Source: Stygiobacter sp043807765
Lineage (GTDB): Bacteria; Bacteroidota; Ignavibacteria; Ignavibacteriales; Melioribacteraceae
Assembly: GCA_043807765.1 (NCBI GenBank)
Contig: JAZDFQ010000109.1
Span: 1 to 64,000 of the forward strand
Direction: 5' to 3'
DNA length: 64,000 bases
Part shown: piece after piece, positions 18,301-26,871 of the stretch
Position numbering within the stretch: position 1 is the stretch's first letter
How the letters are laid out: every line of letters begins with the position of its first letter
Made by a program: the position numbers and the translations under genes
Notes under the pieces: model-generated
The model's database searches: none
What the model was told of the DNA's origin: nothing
What the model saw: the letters and a program-made list of their open reading frames with translations, nothing else

Positions 18301-18963
18301 ATCAAACTTATTTACTCCTCCTGCGGCTGTACCAACCCATAAGTTTGAATCCGGGTCTTCGTATATACAAGTTACATAGTTGTGAGAAAGTGATGTGGAA
18401 TCTAGTGGATCATTGCGGTAAACTTTGAATGAGTAGCCGTCAAAGCGGTTCAATCCATCTTTTGTTCCAAACCACATAAAACCGCAGTAGTCTTGCTGAA
18501 TTGAATAAATATAGTTCTGTGATAATCCTTGAATACCCGAGTATAATTCAGCATCAAACTGGCATGTGGATTGTAAGAAAGGAAATGCATTGCTTGTTTT
18601 AGAATTCTTTACAGTGTTTTTACTTTGCTTACTTTCTAAAGATTTTTTTTGGGTTGCAAAATGCTTTTGGTTATTGTTTTCATTTTCAGATAATATAAAA
18701 TCATTACTATCACATCTGCCCGATCCGTCTTTTGTTTCAACACAGTTTAATCCCTCTTTATACCGAAATATATTTTTAATTGTACGTTTTGCTAAACCTT
18801 CGTTTGAATAAATAGACTCGAATTTATGTAGGCTGTTTTGTGACTGAAAGGCTGCTGATAGTAAAAAGGAAAACACAAAAAATAGAACAAAAAGTAACTT
18901 TAAAATAAATCTACTTTTCGTACAATATTTTTTTAGTCGAGAAAACCCCATTTGTCTTGTCAC
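15340..18963 (-). CDS. Propeller receptor fused to SpoIIE/RsbU-type PP2C phosphatase
   Basis: 1207 residues. A signal/anchor lies near residues 17-40. From about 140 to 820 there are ligand-sensing Reg_prop repeats (GFMWFGTKDGLNRFDG, NLWVGTAAGGVNKFDR, LWMSTNKGIARFDP), then a Y_Y_Y domain (about 830-905), a membrane helix (IAYFAMFSAGLFLFIEW) and a short coiled coil. The C-terminal 220 residues are a SpoIIE phosphatase with metal-binding Asp residues in LRLGGDSFN, DVSGHGIGSSLL, LFSDGSFEF and FEDDFTLIVI. Classic proteins of this shape end in a histidine kinase; here the output is dephosphorylation, presumably of the adjacent STAS protein. Start GTG 18963 or ATG 18951. Confidence 0.9.
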   Translation of the reverse strand: MTRQMGFSRLKKYCTKSRFILKLLFVLFFVFSFLLSAAFQSQNSLHKFESIYSNEGLAKRTIKNIFRYKEGLNCVETKDGSGRCDSNDFILSENENNNQKHFATQKKSLESKQSKNTVKNSKTSNAFPFLQSTCQFDAELYSGIQGLSQNYIYSIQQDYCGFMWFGTKDGLNRFDGYSFKVYRNDPLDSTSLSHNYVTCIYEDPDSNLWVGTAAGGVNKFDRNTETFIRYPNTVRDFKSKEIFAINSLYLNKEKKLLIGTSGQGLLLFDPKTKNIVRQTSENEVINKSLGTVYNMCNAKKGRILFESSGNLTIAIPSESKEENEKYIFKFIDPEVVKGIDEPNEYNKYDKSSENIREKNLFVKTKNGITKFDYRTGRFTTYSFPFDWWAYYTYAETKDGDIWVSATGSLVKYSTSTGNLTSYNNPDNPEIQKLMNGAVRLFVDRSGVLWIGASGYGILKYDPKRELFGKHHKPLINFMVDDLFRFSEKTKKYFNPAWICPRSIILEPDSTLWISVTDRDIVHYSLKDNKIIKRYAGLLESSLKKIYSDYKGLPALWQMQKLSNGELWISTHKGVLRLNTKEDGSGFKFLGLYPDSKWFINSTEYHDISAMLEDANGVIWLGTPTLGLIKVDLAEKWRQAWKDVPLKADKKDYSITYFHSDVNNPNSISNNAILCITKDPFNKNIIWIGTDGGGLNKFETFKKTFTHITEKEGLPNNVVYNILPDQKGNLWMSTNKGIARFDPTTNKIRAYNAQHGLQDNEFNRNESFIDKQGNFYFGGINGCNVFNPDNLAPNKNIPTVVITDLLLFNKSVLLNDVNSPLKESITQAKQLILDYTQNVITFEFAALEFTAPFNNQYAYIMDGFNKDWIYCGSKRTATFTNLDPGEYIFHVKASNNAGIWNEEGISLKLIITPPWWKTTWAYIAYFAMFSAGLFLFIEWRSYKIKKENRRLEIVVKERTQELGDLYNLLDSEMATAANYIESILPKKLVSPIKTDWEFIPSLRLGGDSFNYYWLNEKTFVLYLIDVSGHGIGSSLLTTSIFDILKTKTLPNTDFSNPAMVLNNLNSNFDMDDHEGKCFSLWYGVINIETKVLTYATAFHPPALCFSGEQFVKLGTKDMMIGAIRNYRYDNETYNLKHGDKIYLFSDGSFEFEKRNGECFKFEEFVDIIQSCNQKEKSLQFVCSKLKENSMLNKFEDDFTLIVIELLAT

Positions 18964-19401
18964 TTAAGTAAAAACAATCTATAAACACCCGTTATGTGAA
19001 TTTATCATTATGATGCCAAAAGCAATTCTTTAGCCAAATTATTGAATGCGGATTCAACGTCTTTGCCATGATTTCCGCAATTAAATTTCGAATAATTGCT
19101 TCAACTTCCTTTTGAAAAATTCTGAATCCGGTTCACACAACTGGTTTCAACTATCATAAAATTCAAGAAACATGGACAGAAACCCACAAGCAAGAATAGT
19201 GTGAATATGCTATTTACTAATACAACAACTCTGATTGCATGTTAAGAATTTCTTATTTTAGACACAATAATAATATTGTCGAGTAATAATTTAATTGGTT
19301 TAAAATTTTTGATAAATACGGTTTTTATTCTAAACCAATATTCGATATTATATTGATAATCTCAAAAGCATTATATTTTAAAAAACAAATTAGGTGAATG
19401 C
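18964..19401. other. Intergenic region with possible degraded coding remnant
   Basis: 438 bases between divergent genes, no intact frame. On the minus strand, 19010 back to about 19135 reads as a plausible protein C-terminus (GKDVESAFNNLAKELLLAS then stop at 19008) only if one frameshift is allowed near 19085. The rest is AT-rich and must contain the promoters of the propeller gene and of rmlA. No terminator, RNA or clear promoter motif was recognised. Confidence 0.4.
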
Positions 19402-20268
19402 ATGAAAGGCATTGTTCTAGCTGGCGGTTCCGGTACCAGAATGTACCCAATGACGAAAGTCTATAGTAAACAATTGGTAACCATCTATGATAAGCCGCTA
19501 ATATACTATCCGCTTTCAATATTGATGCTCGCAGGTATTAAGGAGATTTTAATTATTTCGAATGATGAAACTATTCCACTTTATAAGAAGTTGTTTGGAG
19601 ACGGCCACAACATTGGACTCGACATTCACTACGTTGTACAGCCTGCACCAAACGGAATTGCGCAGTCATTCATACTTGGGGAAGATTTTATCGGCAGTGA
19701 TTCTGTTTCCTTAATTTTGGGTGATAACATTTTTTACGGCACGCTCGATTTCTTTTATAAATCCGTAGAACAAAACAATGTTGGCGCAACAATCTTTGCG
19801 TACCAAGTTACCGATCCGGAACGATACGGAATTGTTGAATTCGATCAATCCGGCAAAGCAATTAGCATTGAAGAAAAACCCTCTCAGCCTAAATCCAACT
19901 ATGCAGTTCCCGGTTTGTATGTTTATGATAATAAAGTAGTTGAGATTTCCAAGAACTTAAAACCATCGGCACGTGGAGAACTTGAGATTACCGATGTGAA
20001 TAGAGTTTACCTTGAGCGAAGTGAGTTGAAGGTTCAGAAAGTTGGACGTGGGGTTGCATGGCTTGATACCGGAACACCGGAAGCACTTCTTAAAGCCGCC
20101 CAATTCTTCGGCGTTATTGAAGATAGACAAGGATTAAAAGTAGCTTGTATAGAAGAGATTGCTTTTGCAAAGGGATTTATTGATAAAGAACAATTCGCGC
20201 AAGTCATCAGTTCTATTCCGAAGTCTTTGTACAGAGAGTATTTGGAACGAATTTCAGTTGAAGAATAG
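19402..20268 (+). CDS. rmlA: Glucose-1-phosphate thymidylyltransferase
   Basis: 288 residues, full length for RmlA/RfbA. It couples glucose-1-phosphate with dTTP to give dTDP-glucose, the first step of dTDP-rhamnose and related sugars for surface polysaccharides. The N-terminal nucleotide-binding loop is LAGGSGTRMYPMTK followed by the sugar-site segment SKQLVTIYDKPLIYYPLS; EKPSQPKSNYAVPGLYVYD and WLDTGTPEALL are further family motifs. AGGTG lies before the ATG. rmlB, rmlC and rmlD are not adjacent, so the pathway is completed elsewhere. The Met for the usual Leu in GTRL is a conservative change. Confidence 0.93.
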   Translation: MKGIVLAGGSGTRMYPMTKVYSKQLVTIYDKPLIYYPLSILMLAGIKEILIISNDETIPLYKKLFGDGHNIGLDIHYVVQPAPNGIAQSFILGEDFIGSDSVSLILGDNIFYGTLDFFYKSVEQNNVGATIFAYQVTDPERYGIVEFDQSGKAISIEEKPSQPKSNYAVPGLYVYDNKVVEISKNLKPSARGELEITDVNRVYLERSELKVQKVGRGVAWLDTGTPEALLKAAQFFGVIEDRQGLKVACIEEIAFAKGFIDKEQFAQVISSIPKSLYREYLERISVEE

Positions 20269-20280
20269 CTGAATGAATTG

Positions 20281-20664
20281 ATGAAAAGATTATATAAACC
20301 TTTTTTGTTAATGGCCGGCTGGATCTGTGTCGGACTGGGTATAATCGGGGCAATACTTCCTTTAATGCCAAGCACTGTCTTTTTTATACTAGCGGCAGCC
20401 GCGTTTTCCAAAAGCTCAGACCGGTTTTACCACAGACTCCTAAACGACCAGTTCGTTGGCGGTCATGTTCGTAATTTTTTAGAGAAGCGGGGAATGCCTT
20501 TACGGGCGAAGTACATTTCAATTTTTATGCTCTTCTTCACAATAACAATATCAATCTATTTTTCCACAAGAAATCCTTTTGCAATCGCTATGCTTTTATC
20601 AATAGCTTTTGGCGTTGCCGGATACATTATATCGCTTAATACGATTAGAAATAAATCATTTTAA
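20281..20664 (+). CDS. YbaN/DUF454 family inner-membrane protein
   Basis: About 127 residues. Two or three hydrophobic helices (residues 7-40 and 80-120) and the family motif PLMPSTVFFILAAAAFSKSS mark the DUF454/YbaN family, small membrane proteins of unknown role. The ATG at 20281 is preferred over the TTG immediately before it. It starts 12 bases after rmlA and is probably co-transcribed. Confidence 0.8.
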   Translation: MKRLYKPFLLMAGWICVGLGIIGAILPLMPSTVFFILAAAAFSKSSDRFYHRLLNDQFVGGHVRNFLEKRGMPLRAKYISIFMLFFTITISIYFSTRNPFAIAMLLSIAFGVAGYIISLNTIRNKSF

Positions 20665-20725
20665 AAAGAATAATAATTGCTCATATTCCTGCTTAAGATT
20701 AGGTAAAACATTGCACAAAGTTTAT

Positions 20726-20733
20726 TATCTTTG
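20726..20733 (+). promoter_or_regulatory. Bacteroidota-type -7 element upstream of the coiled-coil gene
   Basis: TATCTTTG, an exact match to the TAnnTTTG primary-sigma -7 consensus of Bacteroidota, 42 bases before the ATG at 20776. The matching -33 TTG is weak at the ideal distance. It suggests that the 20776-29926 block has its own promoter. Confidence 0.4.
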
Positions 20734-20775
20734 CTTCAACCTAAATTAAACCAGCCACTTAAGGAGTTGTTTTAG

Positions 20776-22404
20776 ATGGGATTATTTTCATCCAAGACAA
20801 AAGAAGAAATAGAGAAGCTAATCGAAGAAAACGATGAGCTAAAGAACACTCTACACTCTATTTTGCAAAAAAACCAAAGCTTAACTGAAATTGAGAGAAG
20901 AATCACTGAAGCAAGAAAAGAATTTGACGAAGTGAATTCTCAGAAAGAACAAGTTAAAAATGAGTTACAATCATTCAGCGAGGATCAATCTTCAAAATCC
21001 GAAAGACTAAATGAACTGAATGATGAAATTCAAAAATTGGAAGAAAAAAAATCTTTGCTGGAATCTTCGGTTTCCACACTTGAAAGCAACTCACAAGCTT
21101 CAGAAGAAATGTTGATGGCACTGGCCTCTAAAGAGAGAGAATTGATCGAGCATGAATCCAAAATAGAAATTCTCAAAATTGAAGAGTCCAGAATTCAGAA
21201 TTTGCTTTCGCAATATGGCGATGATATTGAAGAGTCGGTTAAGAAAATAAAAGAAACAGAAGTTGAAGTTACCGAACGATTAAACCAGCTTAAGAATGAG
21301 GAAGTAAAACGCAACCAAACAATTAAGCAGTTGGAAGAGAAGATAAGTCTTAGCGAAGAAATTAAATCGAATTTGGAGAATTCTCTTTCGGGAATAATTG
21401 GACAGTTATCAGAAAAAGAGAAAATGTTTAACGAATTCTCCGAGAAGCGCGATTCGCTTCTTGATGAACTTCGCTTTAAGCAAAAAGAGTATGATGAGTT
21501 TGACAATAGATACAGTTTCGCAAAAGAGAATATTCAGAAAATTGAAACCGAAGCTAATGAACTTAATGAACGCAAGGTTTCTTTAGCTGAAGAAATAAAA
21601 GAATTCGAATCCGTAAAGACCGAAATTCAAGAAAAAGTGCTTAAGCTTAAGAGCGAAGAGGTTGCACTTGCCGATATGATTAAGCAGAAACAAAAAACTA
21701 TAGAAGAACTTGATAAACGCAAACTTGATCTTGAAGAAAGCCAATTAAGAATTGATGGAAATCTTTCGCAAATTTTCTCCCGCTTTAACGAAGAAACAAG
21801 CAATTATAAAGCGAAGCTCAACTCGATTCGTCAAGAAATTTTAGAAAAGGAAAAAGAATTAGTCAGCAAAGAAAGAGTTTTGCTTGAAAAATCATCTCAA
21901 ATAGCAGAATACAGCGGTTTAACAAAAGTTTTACAGAAAGAACGCACCAATGCCGAAATGCTAGTAGCAAATCTGAGGGAAGAGCAAACCAGAATTAACG
22001 AAGAACTACTCGCCGTTAGGGAATCAGTTAACAAGCACAAACTCATGCTTCAGCAATTAAAGAACGAAAATCTTTCTTATGAATCCAGACGCGATCTACT
22101 TCAAAAAGAAATAAAACAGCTTCTCTCTCAAACCAACGATGAGTATTCTGTTTTAACCGAGAACAAATTAAGCATCAACGAAGAAATTAGTATTCGTTCA
22201 AAGGAACTTGAAGACACAATCAATCAGGCCGCAGATCTTCGCAACCAATTGAAAGAACTGAAAAGCGAAACAGCAAAAGTTGAAACACACAAAGAGGAGA
22301 TGTCTTCCAAGATAAGTGAACTTATCGCAATGGAAAAGAATTTACGTTTCAAGATTGCGGAACACGAAAAGAAATCGGAAAATAACATTCAACAGAATAA
22401 TTAA
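20776..22404 (+). CDS. Long coiled-coil protein, function unknown
   Basis: 542 residues, almost entirely heptad-patterned Glu/Lys/Leu/Ser sequence from residue 8 to the end (for example EEIEKLIEENDELKNTL, EKEKELVSKERVLLEK), the look of an extended dimeric coiled coil. No signal peptide or membrane helix; the short N-terminal MGLFSSKTK cap precedes the coil. AAGGAG lies nine bases ahead of the ATG. It heads a same-strand series leading into the acyl-transfer genes. A cytoskeletal, scaffold or tether role is possible but not shown. Database matches would be dominated by composition. Confidence 0.75.
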   Translation: MGLFSSKTKEEIEKLIEENDELKNTLHSILQKNQSLTEIERRITEARKEFDEVNSQKEQVKNELQSFSEDQSSKSERLNELNDEIQKLEEKKSLLESSVSTLESNSQASEEMLMALASKERELIEHESKIEILKIEESRIQNLLSQYGDDIEESVKKIKETEVEVTERLNQLKNEEVKRNQTIKQLEEKISLSEEIKSNLENSLSGIIGQLSEKEKMFNEFSEKRDSLLDELRFKQKEYDEFDNRYSFAKENIQKIETEANELNERKVSLAEEIKEFESVKTEIQEKVLKLKSEEVALADMIKQKQKTIEELDKRKLDLEESQLRIDGNLSQIFSRFNEETSNYKAKLNSIRQEILEKEKELVSKERVLLEKSSQIAEYSGLTKVLQKERTNAEMLVANLREEQTRINEELLAVRESVNKHKLMLQQLKNENLSYESRRDLLQKEIKQLLSQTNDEYSVLTENKLSINEEISIRSKELEDTINQAADLRNQLKELKSETAKVETHKEEMSSKISELIAMEKNLRFKIAEHEKKSENNIQQNN

Positions 22405-22456
22405 GCTGAACTAGACGCATTTTAATTAGCTTACATTAATCCCGGAAAGAATTGCA

Positions 22457-23179
22457 GTGAAAAATTGGTTTACACGTTATAATCCTTTTAAAATTATTGC
22501 AATATCAGCATTTTGCCTAGTAACGGTTTTTGCTCAACAGAAACCTCAGCCAATCGATACTCTTCGCTACAAAAAGAATCCTTTGTATGATCAGCAAATC
22601 GCATTGTATAACATTTACAAGCAACGCCAGGCTGATATTGTGATGTTTGGAAACTCGCTAACTCACGGCGCTTCATGGAGTGATTTACTTGGAAGATCTA
22701 ATGTTGCGCAGATGGGAATTACCAGCGACATAGTTAGAGGCTACTTAAATAGAACAAACTTTGTTTTACGCTATCGCCCGAAAATTGTTTTTATCATGGG
22801 CGGTGTTAATGATATTTACAACTGGACTCCGGTTGAAGAAATTTTTTCTGTCTACGTTAGAATTATTGAGCAATTCAAAGCGAAGAATATCATTCCAGTG
22901 ATTCAATCGACTACATATTCTGCCAAGAACTATGCTAAGGATTGGGGCGGAACTCCGGAAACAAATGCAGGCAGAAATCGCGAAGTAGATAAACTAAACA
23001 AAATGCTTTCCGATTACGCAAAGAAGAACAATTTTGATTATATAGACATCATTTCGCAACTTTCCCGTAACGGTTACTTGAAAGATGAAATTACTTGGGA
23101 TGGAATCCATTTTAAAGCCGACGCCTATAAAGTTTGGGTTCGCGAAGTTGAAAAAGTATTGACAAAATATAAGCTTTAG
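22457..23179 (+). CDS. Exported SGNH/GDSL hydrolase
   Basis: 240 residues with an N-terminal hydrophobic signal (IIAISAFCLVTVFAQQ). All SGNH blocks are visible: block I FGNSLTHG with the nucleophile Ser at about 67, Gly/Asn blocks with GGVND near 115, and the catalytic Asp-His pair in DGIHF near 218. Such enzymes remove or transfer acyl groups on sugars or lipids outside the cytoplasm. The start is GTG at 22457 behind GGAAAG. Together with the second SGNH gene and the MBOAT gene it points to acylation or deacylation of an envelope glycan. Substrate unknown. Confidence 0.85.
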   Translation: MKNWFTRYNPFKIIAISAFCLVTVFAQQKPQPIDTLRYKKNPLYDQQIALYNIYKQRQADIVMFGNSLTHGASWSDLLGRSNVAQMGITSDIVRGYLNRTNFVLRYRPKIVFIMGGVNDIYNWTPVEEIFSVYVRIIEQFKAKNIIPVIQSTTYSAKNYAKDWGGTPETNAGRNREVDKLNKMLSDYAKKNNFDYIDIISQLSRNGYLKDEITWDGIHFKADAYKVWVREVEKVLTKYKL

Positions 23180-23184
23180 TAATA

Positions 23185-23478
23185 GTGGGCAAATCACCAA
23201 ATAATCAAAAAGAAGTTCTTAAAGAGCTTCAAACTATTCCGGGCATCGGGAAAGCGTGCTCGCTCGATCTTTTGCAGCTGGGAATTAGAAGTGTTGCAGA
23301 TCTCAAAGACAAAAATCCGGCGAAACTTTATAGCAAGCTAAATAGTATTACCGGAATGCAGCACGATATATGCATGTTATATGTTTTACGATGCGCAGTG
23401 TACTTTGCCAGCGAGAAAAAATTAAGCAAGCCAAAACTCAATTGGTGGTACTGGAAGAACAAAAGCTATAACGAATAA
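23185..23478 (+). CDS. Small helix-hairpin-helix protein (Cdd1/pathogenicity-locus family)
   Basis: 97 residues. The helix-hairpin-helix motif is LQTIPGIGKACSLDLLQLGI, followed by VADLKDKNPAKLYSKL and MYVLRCAVYFAS-like text typical of the Cdd1 family, named after a Clostridioides difficile pathogenicity-locus neighbour but of unknown function. The HhH suggests nucleic-acid contact. GTG start at 23185, five bases after the SGNH gene. It looks like a passenger in this operon. Confidence 0.75.
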   Translation: MGKSPNNQKEVLKELQTIPGIGKACSLDLLQLGIRSVADLKDKNPAKLYSKLNSITGMQHDICMLYVLRCAVYFASEKKLSKPKLNWWYWKNKSYNE

Positions 23479-23501
23479 ATTTATATAAAGGAATTGTCTT
23501 A

Positions 23502-24896
23502 ATGGAAAACAAAATTAAACAGCCGCTTTACATTGTCGCTTTAACCGCGCTACTGCTTGTTGCACTCTCATTTGTTAAGGTTGAATATCTTATTGAGAAA
23601 TTAAATTTCACGGTTAGAACCGTAGATGTCTTAATGGACATAAAAGAGATACCTCTTGAAGAACCGGCACTGAATTCATTAACTGCTACGCCACTATACA
23701 ACAAAGCTTCTCTTAACATTATTCCTCTATTCTCAAAAGCGGCTGAGGCAATTGCCGAAATGTTTATTGGATCAGCGCCGATACAAGGACAAGCTACTCC
23801 AATAACTGGAAACACAAAACAGCTTAGCCATTTCTTCGAAGCTGTAAAACTTGCAAAATCTAAGAGCGTTCGTGTTGCTCACTTCGGAGATTCCGCTATT
23901 GAAGGTGATTTAATTACTGCCGATATGCGGGAAACGATGCAAAATAAATTTGGAGGCAATGGCGTTGGCTGGCTTGGAATTGTTTCTCAAGACATTACAT
24001 TTAGATTAACAACAAAGCATTCCTTTTCTCAAGGCAACTGGATCACTGCCGCTGCTTACACGAATAATCCAAAGGGCTTACCGCTTGGAATCAGTGCTGA
24101 AGCTGTTGTTCCTAAAGGAAATGCCTGGGTACAGTATGAAACTACACCGATGAGAAGATATCTCCGTGATTTTAACGTTGTTAAAGTTTATTACACAAAC
24201 GCCAAAGCATCAACAATAAATTATTCGTTTGACGGCGGAGCTAAACAAGTAATGGCACTTAAACCGGGCGCCGGACTTCAAGAATTAATTTTAAAACCAG
24301 CCGGCAAAGCCAAGTCAATTAAGTTGGAATTTCCCATTGCAGAACAAGCAACATTTTTTGGTGTAACATTAGAAAACGCTCCGGGTGTTTACGTAGATAA
24401 TTTTCCTCTCCGCGGAAACAGCGGAGTTGATCTTCAGCAGATAAGCGTTCCTATGCTTAAAGAATTTGCAAAGTATATGGATTATAAGTTGATCATACTT
24501 GAATTTGGATTGAACATCGCCGGCAATAAGACAGATTACACTTGGTACGAAAGAGAAATGACAAAAGTTATTAATAATTTCAAAGCAGCTTTTCCTAAAG
24601 CCAGCATTGTACTTGTTTCTGTTCATGATAAATCTATGAAGAAAGGAAGTTCTTTTGTTACCGATCCGGCAATTACCAGATTAGTTGAATCGCAGAAAAA
24701 TTTAGCAAAGACAACAGATGTTGCAATTTGGAGTTTATTTGATGCAATGGGAGGACAGAATTCTATGCCTACATGGGTTAACGCAAATCCTCCATTAGCA
24801 TTTAAGGATTACATCCACTTTAATGATCAAGGCGCAAAAAAAGTAGCTCAGCTATTTACAGATGCATTATTCAACCAAATGAATATGAGCAAATAA
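23502..24896 (+). CDS. Membrane-anchored SGNH hydrolase/acyltransferase-like protein (DltD-like position)
   Basis: 464 residues. One N-terminal membrane anchor (LYIVALTALLLVALSFV, 9-25) places the rest in the periplasm. A SGNH fold is indicated by VRVAHFGDSAIEGD (nucleophile Ser131), LEFGLNIAGN for the Asn block, and the C-terminal DYIHFNDQGAKKVA with the Asp-His pair. The middle carries a beta-rich insert, as in alginate AlgJ/AlgX-type and PatB-type proteins. It ends one base before the ligase ATG. By analogy with DltD or AlgJ it would act on the acyl group delivered through the MBOAT channel. Hydrolase versus transferase cannot be decided. Confidence 0.8.
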   Translation: MENKIKQPLYIVALTALLLVALSFVKVEYLIEKLNFTVRTVDVLMDIKEIPLEEPALNSLTATPLYNKASLNIIPLFSKAAEAIAEMFIGSAPIQGQATPITGNTKQLSHFFEAVKLAKSKSVRVAHFGDSAIEGDLITADMRETMQNKFGGNGVGWLGIVSQDITFRLTTKHSFSQGNWITAAAYTNNPKGLPLGISAEAVVPKGNAWVQYETTPMRRYLRDFNVVKVYYTNAKASTINYSFDGGAKQVMALKPGAGLQELILKPAGKAKSIKLEFPIAEQATFFGVTLENAPGVYVDNFPLRGNSGVDLQQISVPMLKEFAKYMDYKLIILEFGLNIAGNKTDYTWYEREMTKVINNFKAAFPKASIVLVSVHDKSMKKGSSFVTDPAITRLVESQKNLAKTTDVAIWSLFDAMGGQNSMPTWVNANPPLAFKDYIHFNDQGAKKVAQLFTDALFNQMNMSK

Positions 24897-24897
24897 A

Positions 24898-26631
24898 ATG
24901 AGTGATTTTAATTTCAACATAGAAGAAGCAAATACACTTTGGAAGCGATGGGCGTTAAACGCAAAAAAATATCCGGACCGTGATGCGATCATTCATTGGG
25001 TCGCAGAAGAAGAGCCATTGCGTTGGACATTCAGTACATTGCTCAATTCAGCTAAAAAATTCTCTGTACACGTTAGAGCCGCCGGAATAAAACCGGGAGA
25101 TGTCTGCGCAATTGTAATGCGCCACAATCCTAATTTCTATCCGATGTATATGGGCATTAGCCGTACGGCAGCATTGCCGGCTTGCTTAGCTTATCCGAAT
25201 CCACGTTTACATCCGGATAAATTCCGGCAAGGAATTGAAGGAATGTCTCAGCGTTCCGGTCTGGATTACATTTTAACCGAACGTGAGCTTGAACCTTTAA
25301 TTCGCCCATTAGTTGAAAAATCGGGAAGCACAATTAAAGCCATTCTCTTCCCCCTTGAATGGGATACACAAAGCGAAATTGATCCTTTAGCTGATGACGA
25401 GATTGAAGCAATCGCTAATAGTGTAAAAGAAACAGAACCATTTTTACTTCAGCATTCAAGCGGAACAACCGGATTGCAAAAACCAGTTGTGCTATCGCAT
25501 AATGCAGTACTTAATCATGTAAAACATTACGGAAAAGCTATCGGGTTTTCAGAAAATGATAAGATCGTAAGTTGGCTTCCATTGTATCATGATATGGGAT
25601 TAATTGGCGCTTATCATCTTCCGCTTGCTTTCGGAATTCCATCCATACAGATTGATCCGTTTCAATGGGTGCTTGCGCCGGTAATTCAGCTCGAAGCAAT
25701 CTCAAAAGAAAAAGCGACTGTACTCTGGCTTCCGAATTTTGCTTACAACATATTTGCTGAAAAAGTTGATGAAGAAGAATTGGAAGGAATCGATCTCTCA
25801 AGTGTTCGCAGAGTTATAAACGCAAGCGAACCAATCCGTCACGATAGTCATCAGAAATTTGCAGATCGATTTGTAAAATATGGTTTTAATCCATTGGCAT
25901 TAACCGGAATGTATGGAATGGCTGAGACTACATTAGCTTGCTGCCAAACCGAAGAAGGAAAACCAATTTCGGAAGTTGCGGCCGATAGAAATGCACTTTC
26001 GAATGGGAAGTTTAAATTTGCCGAAGGTGATGCTGTTGTTCGTATTTGCGTTTCTTCGGGCAAGTTGATTGATGAATGCCAAATGAGAATTGTTGACGAG
26101 AATAGAAAAGAAATTGAAGATGGTCTTGTTGGCGAGGTTGCAGTTCATTCTATATCTATGTTTGATGGTTATAGAAACTATCCCGAAAAAACCGCTGAGG
26201 TCTTTGTTGACGGCTGGTATTATACCGGAGATTACGGATTTAAACACCAAGATGAGTTTTATATTATCGGTAGAAAGAAAGACATTATCATTGTGGCCGG
26301 TAAGAATATTTATCCGGAAGATATTGAAAACGTTGTGAACCAGGTTGAAGGTGTTGTCCCCGGAAGAGTAATAGCTTTTGGTGAAGATGATGAATCCATG
26401 GGAACTGAACAAGTTGCTGTTGTTGCCGAAACCAAAGCAGAAACAGAAGAAGAGAAAAAGAATGTTCGCATGGCAATGCTGCGCGCCGGAATGAGCATCG
26501 ATATAAATATTCACAAAGTGTACTTGGTTCCATCTCGCTGGCTTATTAAAAGCTCCGCAGGTAAACCAAGCCGTAAAGCAAACAAAGATAGATTAACCAG
26601 TGGAACCGACCCACAAGTCTGGAGCAAATAA
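24898..26631 (+). CDS. Fatty-acyl-AMP-ligase-like adenylating enzyme
   Basis: 577 residues, ANL superfamily. ATP-loop LLQHSSGTTGLQKPV (183-197), WLPLYHDMGLIG (about 224-235), PNFAYN, INASEPIR, YGMAETTL, the hinge region YYTGDYGF and the C-terminal catalytic Lys region KSSAGKPSRK. The YHDMGLIG and NFAY/EPIR motifs are those of fatty-acyl-AMP ligases, which load carrier proteins rather than CoA. The stop overlaps the ACP start by one base (TAATG), strong evidence that the ACP is its acceptor. Chain length and acid type are unknown. A DltA-like amino-acid ligase is less likely given the FAAL motifs. Confidence 0.88.
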   Translation: MSDFNFNIEEANTLWKRWALNAKKYPDRDAIIHWVAEEEPLRWTFSTLLNSAKKFSVHVRAAGIKPGDVCAIVMRHNPNFYPMYMGISRTAALPACLAYPNPRLHPDKFRQGIEGMSQRSGLDYILTERELEPLIRPLVEKSGSTIKAILFPLEWDTQSEIDPLADDEIEAIANSVKETEPFLLQHSSGTTGLQKPVVLSHNAVLNHVKHYGKAIGFSENDKIVSWLPLYHDMGLIGAYHLPLAFGIPSIQIDPFQWVLAPVIQLEAISKEKATVLWLPNFAYNIFAEKVDEEELEGIDLSSVRRVINASEPIRHDSHQKFADRFVKYGFNPLALTGMYGMAETTLACCQTEEGKPISEVAADRNALSNGKFKFAEGDAVVRICVSSGKLIDECQMRIVDENRKEIEDGLVGEVAVHSISMFDGYRNYPEKTAEVFVDGWYYTGDYGFKHQDEFYIIGRKKDIIIVAGKNIYPEDIENVVNQVEGVVPGRVIAFGEDDESMGTEQVAVVAETKAETEEEKKNVRMAMLRAGMSIDINIHKVYLVPSRWLIKSSAGKPSRKANKDRLTSGTDPQVWSK

Positions 26632-26864
26632 TGATATCAGCAGAATTAAAAGCAGTAATTCTAAAGCAGCTCAACCTTGACGATTTTAATCTTCAAGATG
26701 ATACAATTGCGCCGCAAGTTCCGGGCTGGGATTCTCTCAATCACATCAACATAATTGTTGCTGTCGAAGAAAAATTTGGAGTAAAATTTAAAAGCCGAGA
26801 GTTACTTCAGCTAAAGTGTGTTGGCGATTTACAAAAACTTGTTGATTCAAAATTAGGTAAATGA
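26631..26864 (+). CDS. Acyl carrier protein
   Basis: 77 residues, standard carrier-protein length. The phosphopantetheine attachment serine is in GWDSLNHINII (Ser about 36). Helix 2 and helix 3 regions (VAVEEKFGVKF, VGDLQKLVDSKL) fit the four-helix fold. It is not the housekeeping fatty-acid ACP, given its location between a ligase and an MBOAT gene. It should carry the acyl group from the ligase to the membrane acyltransferase, as DltC does for D-alanine. Confidence 0.92.
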   Translation: MISAELKAVILKQLNLDDFNLQDDTIAPQVPGWDSLNHINIIVAVEEKFGVKFKSRELLQLKCVGDLQKLVDSKLGK

Positions 26865-26871
26865 TTCTTCC

